A DNA stretch of 64,000 bases from JBMOMT01 sp049324835 (GTDB lineage: Bacteria > Chloroflexota > Anaerolineae > CAYNKW01): the NCBI GenBank assembly GCA_049324835.1, contig JBMOMT010000024.1:1-64000 (forward strand). The letters are read 5' to 3'. This document shows positions 52,410 through 59,909 of this stretch, piece after piece. The position numbers and the translations under genes are program-made. Each line of letters opens with the position of its first letter. Positions within the stretch are counted from its first letter, which is position 1. The notes under the pieces were generated by a model, which did not search any database, had not been told where the DNA came from, and saw nothing but the letters and a program-made list of their open reading frames with translations.

Positions 52410-53014
52410 GTTCCAAGGCAAAAAAGGGGTATCACAAGATTCTGGCCTGGCAGAGGGCGCACGAATTGACGTTATCGGTGTATCGGCTTCTCGAGAATTT
52501 CCCGCGCCACGAGCTGTATGGCCTGACAAAACAACTGCGCGACGCAGCGGTATCCGTGCCGGCCAATATCGTCGAGGGTTATGGTCGCAATACGACACGC
52601 CAGTATCTCTACCATCTCAATGTCTCTTGGGGCTCATTGGCCGAGGTGGAGTACTATCTTGAGCTTGCCTGTGATCTGCACTACATCTCTCAGGATCAGT
52701 ACGACACCGGCGAGGCTTTGCGACGGGAGACAGCCTACCTGCTTCATCGTCTCATCCTGTCTATTGTCGAGAAAATCGAGCACGATAAGGAAGCCAAACG
52801 CACGTTGAAGGAACAGCCAGAGATATACCTCGCAGACGACCTCCCCGCCCTGGCCGTCTTTGATCCCCTCTATCTCCCTCTCCCCCTTGCCCCTTCTACC
52901 CCTTCTGCCCCCTCTACCCCCTCTGCCCCCTCTACCCCCTCTGCCCCCTCTGCTCCTTCTGTCTCCTCTGGCCCCTTTGATCCCTCTGCCTCGTCTACCA
53001 AGGAGGGCGTATAA
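52406..53014 (+). CDS. Four-helix-bundle protein (S23/rRNA-intervening-sequence family) between livG and livF
   Basis: 202 residues. Residues 1-125 are the IVP/S23-like bundle: ILAWQRAHELTLSVYRLLEN, LTKQLRDAAVSVPANIVEGY, GSLAEVEYYLELACDLHYI and a last helix ending near EKIEHDKEAKRT. Family members are usually about 120 residues. Here the C-terminus is extended by about 50 residues of SAPSTP-type repeats encoded by a C-rich array. It overlaps livG (ATGA) and livF (TAATG) exactly, so the operon coupling is kept. Function of the family is unclear; role in amino-acid transport is unlikely. Confidence 0.88.
   Translation: MSSKAKKGYHKILAWQRAHELTLSVYRLLENFPRHELYGLTKQLRDAAVSVPANIVEGYGRNTTRQYLYHLNVSWGSLAEVEYYLELACDLHYISQDQYDTGEALRRETAYLLHRLILSIVEKIEHDKEAKRTLKEQPEIYLADDLPALAVFDPLYLPLPLAPSTPSAPSTPSAPSTPSAPSAPSVSSGPFDPSASSTKEGV
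52865..52990 (+). repeat. C-rich array at the end of the inserted gene
   Basis: Runs of CCCC/CCCCC alternating with TTCTA, TCTG or TCTA, G-quadruplex-prone on the minus strand. It encodes the SAPSTP-rich tail. Confidence 0.8.
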
Positions 53015-53718
53015 TGGACAATTTGCTTCAAGTTCGTGACATCCACACCTTCATCGGTCAGTTCCACATCCTGCAAGGGGTGACGGTGGACGTACCCAAG
53101 GGCAGCATCATCGCCCTGCTGGGCCGCAACGGGGCGGGCAAAACGACGACGCTCAAATCGATCCTGGGACTGACCCCGCCCCGCCAGGGAAAGGTGATCT
53201 TGGCCGGGCAGGAAATCCAGGGGCGGCGCAGTTTCGACATCGCCGCCATGGGCATCGGTTTTGTGCCGGAGCACCGGGCCATCTTTCGCGACTTGAGCGT
53301 GCTGGAAAATCTACGCATCGCCGAGCGCAAAAAAGGCGATCTGGCGCGCAAAGAGGACTTTATTTTCTCACTTTTTCCCGACCTGAAACGGCTGATCAAA
53401 CTGCCCGGCACGCACCTGTCCGGCGGCCAGCAGCAAATGCTGGCCGTGGCCCGCGCCCTGGTGCCGGATAACAGGCTGCTGCTCATCGACGAGCCCAGCG
53501 AGGGGCTGGCGCCGGTCATCATCGAACAAATGATGGAGGCCATCCGGCAACTCTCCGCCGAGACGACGGTGCTGCTGGTGGAACAGAATTTTATCGTCGC
53601 CAGCCAGTTGGCCCAAAGCTACGTCATCATCGAAGAGGGCCGCTCGGTCCAATCTGGCGCGATGGCCGATCTGCTCCAGGATCAAGAAACGATCCACCGT
53701 TATCTGGGCGCAGCCTAG
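53014..53718 (+). CDS. livF: Branched-chain amino-acid ABC transporter ATP-binding protein
   Basis: 234 residues, usual LivF size. Walker A LLGRNGAGKTTTLKS near 34-48, FVPEHRAIFRDLSVLENL, signature HLSGGQQQMLAVARAL, Walker B LLLIDEPSEGLAP and switch region LLVEQNF. It starts inside the stop codon of the inserted gene with AAGGAGGG upstream. Confidence 0.94.
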   Translation: MDNLLQVRDIHTFIGQFHILQGVTVDVPKGSIIALLGRNGAGKTTTLKSILGLTPPRQGKVILAGQEIQGRRSFDIAAMGIGFVPEHRAIFRDLSVLENLRIAERKKGDLARKEDFIFSLFPDLKRLIKLPGTHLSGGQQQMLAVARALVPDNRLLLIDEPSEGLAPVIIEQMMEAIRQLSAETTVLLVEQNFIVASQLAQSYVIIEEGRSVQSGAMADLLQDQETIHRYLGAA

Positions 53719-53743
53719 CTGTGACGCCTGAAAGGAATGCACG

Positions 53744-55327
53744 ATGAACGATCTTTGGCAAGGGTTACGCAAGAACCGAACGCTCATCCTCACCCTGCTG
53801 GTGCTGGCCCTGCTGTTTCTGATGGCCACCCAGGGAATGAGCACCAACGACTGGGTCATCACGGCGCTGCGTGGGCTGTCGGTGGGTGCGGTGACCTTTC
53901 TCGTCGCCGCCGGCTTTTCGATCATCCTGGGACTGATGGACGTGCTCAACCTGGCGCAAGGCACGCTGTTCATGGTCGGGGCCTACGTGGGCTGGAGCGT
54001 CTTTGTGCGCCCCGATACGTTCCTCGACGTCCTCACGCCGATCATTCTGCTGGTTGCCGGGTTCATGCTCGGCCCGCTGTGGAAAAACCTGCTGGCGCGG
54101 TTGAGTCTGCCCCGGCAGGTTGCCCGCATCTGGCCGTGGCTTGTTCTGATCCTGGCGCTGTTGCTGCTGGCGATCACCCTGCCGCGCGTGCCCATCACCA
54201 TGTGGAATCACGAAGACTATAGTGATAGCCCCGTCGTCTGGACGATGAACTATGAAGGCGGGCTTACCCCTTCCCTGATCGTGCCCGCCCGCTTTGTGGA
54301 TACCTCACCGATCCTGTGCTGGCTTGGTTTGCTCCTGGCGAGTGGACTGATCTCCCTCAGCCTGACCGGCTTTTCCTGGCGACGGAGCGGCGGCGGCCCC
54401 TCGGCTGCCCGGCTGCCGTGGAAAGGCCCACTGCTCTTTTTCGTTCTGGCGGTGGTGGGCATCGGCATCTACTGGTTCAACGACGAACTGACGGCCTGGA
54501 TGCTCGGCCTGGATAGCACCCTGCTGTTCTTCTTCGCCGTCGTGGTGGCTACGCTGACCGGCGCCGCCCTGGGCGCGCTGATGGAGGCCTCGCTCATCCG
54601 GCCCCTGTACGCCCGGCCCACCTACCAACTCATGCTGACACTGGGCCTGGGCCTGCTGGGCATCGAGATGGTGCGGGCGATATGGGGCCGCTCCGGGTTC
54701 ACCATGCCCCGGCCATCTTTCTTTGCCAATTCCGGGGAGGGTTGCCCGGCCACCAGCCTGGCAGGGTGGCTGCAGAACAAGTGCCGCATCCTCGAGATCA
54801 CCATCGGCGGCGAGACGGCCCGCATCCGCACCTACAACGAGATCTTTGTCATCTTGATGGGCCTGATCGTGCTCGTCGTCGTCTGGCTGTTGATCCAGCG
54901 CACGCGTCTGGGCATGGTCATCCGCGCCGGCGTGCAAGACAGCGAAATGGTCGAGGCGCTGGGCATCAACGTGCGCCAGGTCTTTACACTCGTCTTTGCG
55001 CTGGGCGTGGGATTGGCCGCGCTGGGGGGGGTGTTATCCGGCCCCTCCACGGGCCTTTCCGACCTGATGGGTGAGCATCTGCTGCTGGGCGGGCTGATCG
55101 CGCTGGCCATCGGCGGGCTGACCAGCTATCCGGGCGCGGCAGTCGGCTCGGTGTTGGTGGGGCTGGTGCAGCAGTTCATCATCAAGTATGGCCAGATCGG
55201 CATCAAGTTACCTTTCCTGGCCGAGCCGTTCAAACCCACCCCGCCGCTGGTGCCCTCTTCTACGGTGTTGTTGATGATCATCATCCTGGTGATCATGCCG
55301 CAGGGGCTCTTGGGCCGGAAGGAGTGA
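53744..55327 (+). CDS. livH: Branched-chain amino-acid ABC transporter permease, enlarged LivH
   Basis: 527 residues against about 290 for usual LivH. The N-terminal part (GLSVGAVTFLVAAGFSIILG, LMDVLNLAQGTLFMVGAYVG) and the C-terminal part from about residue 250 (GALMEASLIRPLYARPTYQL, MVIRAGVQDSEMVEALGI, LGGLIALAIGGLTSYPGAAVGS) are standard. Between them, residues about 90-245 add several hydrophobic helices and a soluble loop (RVPITMWNHEDYSDSPVVWT). The extra region may form membrane helices or an outward domain. It pairs with LivM. Confidence 0.88.
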   Translation: MNDLWQGLRKNRTLILTLLVLALLFLMATQGMSTNDWVITALRGLSVGAVTFLVAAGFSIILGLMDVLNLAQGTLFMVGAYVGWSVFVRPDTFLDVLTPIILLVAGFMLGPLWKNLLARLSLPRQVARIWPWLVLILALLLLAITLPRVPITMWNHEDYSDSPVVWTMNYEGGLTPSLIVPARFVDTSPILCWLGLLLASGLISLSLTGFSWRRSGGGPSAARLPWKGPLLFFVLAVVGIGIYWFNDELTAWMLGLDSTLLFFFAVVVATLTGAALGALMEASLIRPLYARPTYQLMLTLGLGLLGIEMVRAIWGRSGFTMPRPSFFANSGEGCPATSLAGWLQNKCRILEITIGGETARIRTYNEIFVILMGLIVLVVVWLLIQRTRLGMVIRAGVQDSEMVEALGINVRQVFTLVFALGVGLAALGGVLSGPSTGLSDLMGEHLLLGGLIALAIGGLTSYPGAAVGSVLVGLVQQFIIKYGQIGIKLPFLAEPFKPTPPLVPSSTVLLMIIILVIMPQGLLGRKE

Positions 55328-55330
55328 GCC

Positions 55331-56410
55331 ATGACATCACAAACCGCAAGCCACAAATCGCCTGCTGTGAATTGGCTCAAGGGCAACCTGCCTCTGCTGG
55401 TGCTCATCGTTGCCCTTTCCGCTTTGCCGTTCGTGCTGGCCCTCGTAAACGGCCAATCCATTTCCAGCCTGCTGGCTAACGAGTCGGGCAACTCCAAGTT
55501 CATCCAGGGCCTGCTGATCGAGGTGTTCATCCTGGCCGTTTATGCCATCAGCTACGACCTGGTGCTGGGCATCACCGGTTTGTTGTCTTTCGGCCACGCC
55601 ATGTTTTTCGCCGTCGGCGCCTACCTGACGGGTATCATGCTCAAGAGCTTTGGCTGGTCGCTTTTGCCAACGATGGGGGTGGTTGTCGCGGCGGGCATCG
55701 TGCAGGCGTTGTTATTCAGCGTCGTCTTGCCCCGCGTCAAGGAGGGGTTGACCTTTGCCCTGGTGACATTGGGCATGGCCTCGGTTTTTAGCATCGTCAT
55801 CGGCACACGCGAGCTGGCCGATTACACCGGCGCCGATGTCGGCCTGCAAGGCATCCCCCGGCCCGACTTTCTCAACCCCTCCACGCAGCGGCTGCGTTTC
55901 TACTTTGTGGCGCTGGCCTTCGCCGTGCTGGTGTACCTGTTTTACCGGCGCTTTGTCGATTCACCCACCGGCCGGGTGTGCGTCGCCATCCGCGAGAACG
56001 AGAACCGGGCCAGGATGTTGGGCTTTAACACCTTCTGGTTCAAACTGGTGGCTTTGATCGTATCGGCCATCACCGCCGGGCTGGCCGGCACGATGAATGC
56101 CCTCTACAAGCCCATCGTCAGCCCCGAGATCGCCGGCATGGCCTATACCGTGGGTGCGCTGCTCATGATCCTCATCGGCGGCATGGGCACACTCAGCGGG
56201 GCGATGGTCGGCGCGGCGGCTTACAAACTGTTGGATTTTTACCTGCACAAGTGGTTCGAGGAGAACGCCGGTTTTATCCTGGGGCTGGTGTACGTCGTAT
56301 TTGTGGTCTTTGTGCCGTATGGCATCGTCGGCACGTGGCGGCTGCGCAGCTTTCAATGGAAACAGGGCTGGCAGCGTATCTGGCGCACCTTGGGCGATCG
56401 GGCCAGGTGA
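55331..56410 (+). CDS. livM: Branched-chain amino-acid ABC transporter permease
   Basis: 359 residues, about nine membrane helices. Family motifs: YDLVLGITGLLSFGHAMFFA, VGAYLTG, VCVAIRENENRARMLGFN (coupling loop) and MAYTVGALLMILIGGMGTLS. It starts three bases after livH. Last gene of the liv operon. Confidence 0.93.
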   Translation: MTSQTASHKSPAVNWLKGNLPLLVLIVALSALPFVLALVNGQSISSLLANESGNSKFIQGLLIEVFILAVYAISYDLVLGITGLLSFGHAMFFAVGAYLTGIMLKSFGWSLLPTMGVVVAAGIVQALLFSVVLPRVKEGLTFALVTLGMASVFSIVIGTRELADYTGADVGLQGIPRPDFLNPSTQRLRFYFVALAFAVLVYLFYRRFVDSPTGRVCVAIRENENRARMLGFNTFWFKLVALIVSAITAGLAGTMNALYKPIVSPEIAGMAYTVGALLMILIGGMGTLSGAMVGAAAYKLLDFYLHKWFEENAGFILGLVYVVFVVFVPYGIVGTWRLRSFQWKQGWQRIWRTLGDRAR

Positions 56411-56517
56411 TCTCGTCGGCTTTTCGCGGTTCAGGCGCGTCCTTGAGGAGGCTTTCTTCTGGGCGCGCTGTTTTTTCCGAGCCCTTTTGTGGCAAAAAAC
56501 TCATTGGAGGAGAGGAA

Positions 56518-57978
56518 ATGTGCGCAGAAGGCATTCAGCTGCCTTTAAAAGGCGCGTCCAAAGAGATTATCCTGTCCAGGATGCGAGCCATGCGCCAGGA
56601 CGACGTCGACTGGCGGGCCGGCAACGTCTTTAGCCTGGTCTATTCCGCTGGTGAAGCAGCCACTGACCTGCTCAAAGAAGCCTATGCCCTGTTTTTCTCC
56701 GAAAACGCTCTCAACCCCACCGCCTTTCCCAGCCTGCGCCAGCTCGAGACCGAGGTGGTGGCCATGAGCGCCAACCTGCTGGGCGGCGATGGTGAGGTGG
56801 CCGGCAACATGACCTCCGGTGGTACGGAGAGCATTCTCATGGCGGTCAAAACGGCGCGCGATTGGGGTCGCGCCCGGCAGCCGGCCATCGAATCGCCCGA
56901 GATGATCCTGCCGATGTCGGCCCATCCGGCCTTTGAAAAGGCCGCTCATTACTTTGGCGTGCGACCAGTGCGCACGCCGGTGGGGCCCGATTTTCGCGCC
57001 GACGTCTCGGCCGTGCGCGCGGCCATCACACCCCGCACGGCGCTCATCGTCGGCTCGGCGCCCACCTATCCCCACGGCGTGGTCGATCCCATTGCCGAGC
57101 TGGCTCAGGCGGCCCAGGAGCACGAGACCCTGCTCCACGTGGATGCCTGCGTGGGTGGTTTTATGCTGCCCTTTGTGCGTCAGTTGGGTTACCCGGTGCC
57201 CGATTTTGATTTCAGTGTGCCAGGGGTGACGTCACTATCGGCTGACCTGCACAAATACGGTTATGCTGCCAAAGGTGCTTCCGTGATCCTCTACCGCAAC
57301 CGCGAGCTGCAACGGCATCAACTCTTTGTTTACACCGACTGGCCCGGCGGCATTTACGCCTCACCCACCGTGGCCGGAACACGCTCCGGCGGAGCCATCG
57401 CCGCCGCCTGGGCGATCATGCATTACCTGGGACGAGAGGGCTACCTGGCCATCGCCGAGAAGGTGATGCAGACGGCGGTGCGGCTTCGAGAAGGCATCAG
57501 CGCTATCCCCGGCATCCACGTCTTGGGCGAGCCACACATGAGCCTGCTGGCTGTCGGCTCCGACGCTCTCGACATCTACGAGGTGGGCGACGAGATGTCG
57601 CTGCGCGGCTGGCACCTCGACCGGCAACAGTTCCCGCCCAGCCTGCACCTCACGGTCAACTATGCTCACATCGAGCGGGCCGATGCATTTCTCGACGATC
57701 TGGCCACAGCGGTGCGGTTGGCCAAAAGACCCAGCCTGCGCAAGGCAGGCAACACGCTCACCCTGGCCCTGGCCGGCCGGGCCGCCAGGCTCTTGCCGGA
57801 AAAACTCGTCAGCCGTCTGACGGCTCGAGCCTCGGCCTTGCTGGGCATCGGTGGTGGCGGATTGCCACGCCGTTCGGCGGCCATGTACGGCATGATGGGG
57901 TCACTGCCCAACCGCGGCGATCTCAAAGAACTGGTGCTGGATCTGGTGCAACAGTTCACCCGCCCCCCAGAAGGATGA
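56518..57978 (+). CDS. PLP-dependent group II decarboxylase, sphingosine-1-phosphate-lyase-like
   Basis: 486 residues. PLP fold with NMTSGGTESILMAVKTARDW, LLHVDACVGGFMLPF (Asp that contacts the pyridine nitrogen) and LSADLHKYGYAAKGASVILY with the Schiff-base Lys; this last motif is that of sphingosine-1-phosphate lyase. FPSLRQLETEVVAM is also shared. C-terminal about 70 residues are basic and hydrophobic, perhaps membrane-associated. GGAGGAGAGGAA precedes the ATG. It follows the liv operon by 107 bp. Substrate unknown. Confidence 0.87.
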   Translation: MCAEGIQLPLKGASKEIILSRMRAMRQDDVDWRAGNVFSLVYSAGEAATDLLKEAYALFFSENALNPTAFPSLRQLETEVVAMSANLLGGDGEVAGNMTSGGTESILMAVKTARDWGRARQPAIESPEMILPMSAHPAFEKAAHYFGVRPVRTPVGPDFRADVSAVRAAITPRTALIVGSAPTYPHGVVDPIAELAQAAQEHETLLHVDACVGGFMLPFVRQLGYPVPDFDFSVPGVTSLSADLHKYGYAAKGASVILYRNRELQRHQLFVYTDWPGGIYASPTVAGTRSGGAIAAAWAIMHYLGREGYLAIAEKVMQTAVRLREGISAIPGIHVLGEPHMSLLAVGSDALDIYEVGDEMSLRGWHLDRQQFPPSLHLTVNYAHIERADAFLDDLATAVRLAKRPSLRKAGNTLTLALAGRAARLLPEKLVSRLTARASALLGIGGGGLPRRSAAMYGMMGSLPNRGDLKELVLDLVQQFTRPPEG

Positions 57979-58004
57979 AACATACACCCAGGCAGGAGTT
58001 GGAC

Positions 58005-58033
58005 TTGACAGGATACCCCAAGGGGTGTATAAT
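58005..58033 (+). promoter_or_regulatory. Consensus promoter of the FUR-family gene with internal dyad
   Basis: TTGACA, 17 bp, TATAAT. The spacer holds TACCCCAAGGGGTGTA, an imperfect dyad placed to block polymerase. Confidence 0.85.
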
Positions 58034-58041
58034 GCCCCTAA

Positions 58042-58058
58042 TTGAAAAACTTTTTCGA
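58042..58058. promoter_or_regulatory. Palindrome TTGAAAAACTTTTTCGA, candidate FUR-family operator
   Basis: It lies 8 bp downstream of the -10. The core GAAAAACTTTTTC recurs upstream of the metal-binding lipoprotein gene. Confidence 0.6.
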
Positions 58059-58072
58059 TTATAGGATGACTC

Positions 58073-58495
58073 GTGGACGCCAAAGACTCAAATATGGCTT
58101 GTGCGTTGCAGGCCAACGGCTACAAACTCACCGCGCCGCGGCTGGCAGTGATCGCCGTGCTGCAGGCTGGGGAGCCCCACCTGACGCCGGGAGAGGTGTA
58201 CGAACGCGGCAAGGCTGTCTATCCACGGTTAGGGTTGACCACCGTCTACCGCACGCTGGATATCCTGGCCGAGCTGGGCTTTCTGCACCGCCCGCACATG
58301 GGTGACAATGCCGCCAGCTATAGCACCTGCGTCAGCGGCCATCACGGCCATATCGTCTGTTCTCGCTGCGATACGGTGATCGAGCTTGAGGAGTGTTATC
58401 TGCACGGCGCAGTTCAAGCGCTGGTGGATAGAACGGGTTTTCGCATCGACAGCCACTTTTTGGAGTTTATCGGTCTCTGTCCCGATTGCCAATGA
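58073..58495 (+). CDS. FUR-family metal-responsive regulator
   Basis: 140 residues from GTG; an internal ATG seven codons in is an alternative. The winged helix is YKLTAPRLAVIAVL with the recognition-helix region LGLTTVYRTLDILAELG. The C-terminal metal region has HHGHIVCSRCDTVIEL and a terminal CPDC: two CxxC pairs for the structural zinc. Its position beside a ZnuABC-type importer makes a Zur-like or Mn-responsive role more likely than iron. No good ribosome site precedes the GTG. Confidence 0.92.
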   Translation: MDAKDSNMACALQANGYKLTAPRLAVIAVLQAGEPHLTPGEVYERGKAVYPRLGLTTVYRTLDILAELGFLHRPHMGDNAASYSTCVSGHHGHIVCSRCDTVIELEECYLHGAVQALVDRTGFRIDSHFLEFIGLCPDCQ

Positions 58496-58530
58496 GGGCG
58501 GCGCTGCACTTGCTTTTTTTTCGATACTAC

Positions 58531-58545
58531 TGAAAAACTTTTTCA
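58531..58545. promoter_or_regulatory. Palindrome TGAAAAACTTTTTCA, candidate FUR-family operator
   Basis: Perfect 7-1-7 palindrome 22 bp before the znuA-type start. It shares 13 bases with the one before the regulator gene. Confidence 0.6.
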
Positions 58546-58567
58546 ACTGGACGGGAGAAATGTCGAG

Positions 58568-59590
58568 ATGAAAAAACCTCATGGGAACTGGCTGCTGCCT
58601 GTTCTGACCGTTCTGGTCGTGGCGACTGTTATCGTCGGCGGCTGCCAATCAAAGACGCCGACGCCGATGTCTGAGCCTCAAGAGACTGAACACGAGCACG
58701 CCATGCCGGAACTCGCGGCGGTGACGCTGGGTGAAGGCGAAAAGCTGAGCGTCGTCGCCACCACCAACATCGTGGGCGATGTGGTGGGCCGGGTAGGGGG
58801 TGATAAAATCGTACTGAAGGTGCTGATGGCGCCGGGCGTCGATCCTCACACTTACGTGCCCACGCCGTCGGATACGGCGGCCATTCACGATGCGCACATC
58901 GTTTTTGCCAACGGCGCCGGTTTGGAAGTGGATCTGGAAGAGGTGTTCGATACTGCTGGCGGCAGCGCGGCACATAGCCACGTTTCCGAAGGCCTCGACT
59001 TTCGCCCGGCTCCGGGCGGGGATGAACACGACGAAGCTGAATCCGAGGACGAGCACGATCACGGTGACGTCGATCCACACGTCTGGTTCAGTGTGCCCAA
59101 CGTGATCCATTGGGTGGAGAACGTGGAGCACGCGCTGAGTGCGCTAGACCCGGCCAACGCCGGGGTGTATGCCGAAAACGCCGCGGCCTATGTGGCCGAA
59201 CTGGAGGCGCTGGATGCCTGGGTGTTCGAGCAGGTGGCCGAGGTCCCGGCCGCCAACCGTAAGCTGGTGACCAATCATCCCGCCTTTGGTTACTTTGCCG
59301 ACCGTTACGGCCTGGAGCAGGTGGGGGCAGTTTATCCGGTCAGCCCTTCGGCGGAACCGTCGGCGTTGGACATTGCCGCGCTTCAGGAGGCCATCCGCGA
59401 GTTTGGTGTGCCGGCTGTCTTTGCCGAGAGCACGGTCAACCCCAGGCTGGCGGAGCAGGTGGCCCAGGATACGGGCGTCGTGTTGGTGCCACTGTACACC
59501 GGCTCGTTGGGTGGGCCGGGCAGCGGCGTCGAGTCTTACGTCGATCTGATCCGCTACGACGTGGCTGCCATCGTGAACGCGCTCAAGTGA
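58568..59590 (+). CDS. znuA: Zinc/manganese ABC transporter binding lipoprotein
   Basis: 340 residues. Lipobox VGGC near residue 24-27. The cluster A-I binding fold shows metal ligands in order: GVDPHTYVPTPSD (His), VDPHVWFSV (His), TNHPAFGYFADRYG (His) and FAESTVNP (acidic). A His/Asp/Glu-rich loop (HSHVSEG, GGDEHDEAESEDEHDHGD) before the second ligand is the mark of zinc-binding ZnuA rather than Mn proteins; a short HEHAH segment follows the anchor. Likely high-affinity zinc uptake. Confidence 0.9.
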   Translation: MKKPHGNWLLPVLTVLVVATVIVGGCQSKTPTPMSEPQETEHEHAMPELAAVTLGEGEKLSVVATTNIVGDVVGRVGGDKIVLKVLMAPGVDPHTYVPTPSDTAAIHDAHIVFANGAGLEVDLEEVFDTAGGSAAHSHVSEGLDFRPAPGGDEHDEAESEDEHDHGDVDPHVWFSVPNVIHWVENVEHALSALDPANAGVYAENAAAYVAELEALDAWVFEQVAEVPAANRKLVTNHPAFGYFADRYGLEQVGAVYPVSPSAEPSALDIAALQEAIREFGVPAVFAESTVNPRLAEQVAQDTGVVLVPLYTGSLGGPGSGVESYVDLIRYDVAAIVNALK

Positions 59591-59596
59591 GTCCGG

Positions 59597-59626
59597 TTGG
59601 GCCGGGGCGCGCAGATGTGATATAAT
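59597..59626 (+). promoter_or_regulatory. Promoter candidate upstream of the repeat and znuC
   Basis: TTGGGC, 18 bp, then TGATATAAT (extended -10). Confidence 0.5.
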
Positions 59627-59650
59627 GGGCGTGGCTCAAGATTCACGCAA

Positions 59651-59799
59651 GGTAACTTGCTCACCCTCCCGCAGGCTTTTGTAGGGGCACGGCATTGCCG
59701 TGTCCCTGCCGCCGCAATTTGTCGATTCGCCAGCGTCCAGTTGGCTAGATTGTGGGACAGGATGAACGATTTTAGCCTGCGGGAGGGTAGGCTGAGCAA
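59651..59799. repeat. MITE-like dispersed repeat, copy B (most complete)
   Basis: About 149 bp. The left end TTGCTCACCCTCCCGCAGG (from 59657) and the right end (59774-59799, AGCCTGCGGGAGGGT then AGGCTGAGCAA) are inverted repeats apart from a four-base insertion on the right. The interior CACGGCATTGCCGTG is itself a palindrome. No coding capacity. Confidence 0.75.
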
Positions 59800-59909
59800 T
59801 GGAACTCGTGAGCGGGCCGTGGAATAACGTAGACGCTTCCCTGTCCATGGCCTTCCAGGTGACTGTCACCAGCAGTGTTTGTGGTTGTAGGGGTAAGGTG
59901 CAGAGGATC

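Larger units (their letters stand above)
59591..59909. other. Spacer inside the znu locus
   Basis: 319 bp with no gene. It carries a promoter candidate, a full MITE-like repeat (59651-59799) and about 110 bp of ordinary sequence before znuC. The reading frame from 59799 leading into znuC starts inside the repeat and was not used. Confidence 0.6.

Noticed and set aside
56431..56477. Terminator after livM
   Set aside because: Only a 5-bp GCGCG/CGCGC stem with a long loop precedes the T run; too weak to support.
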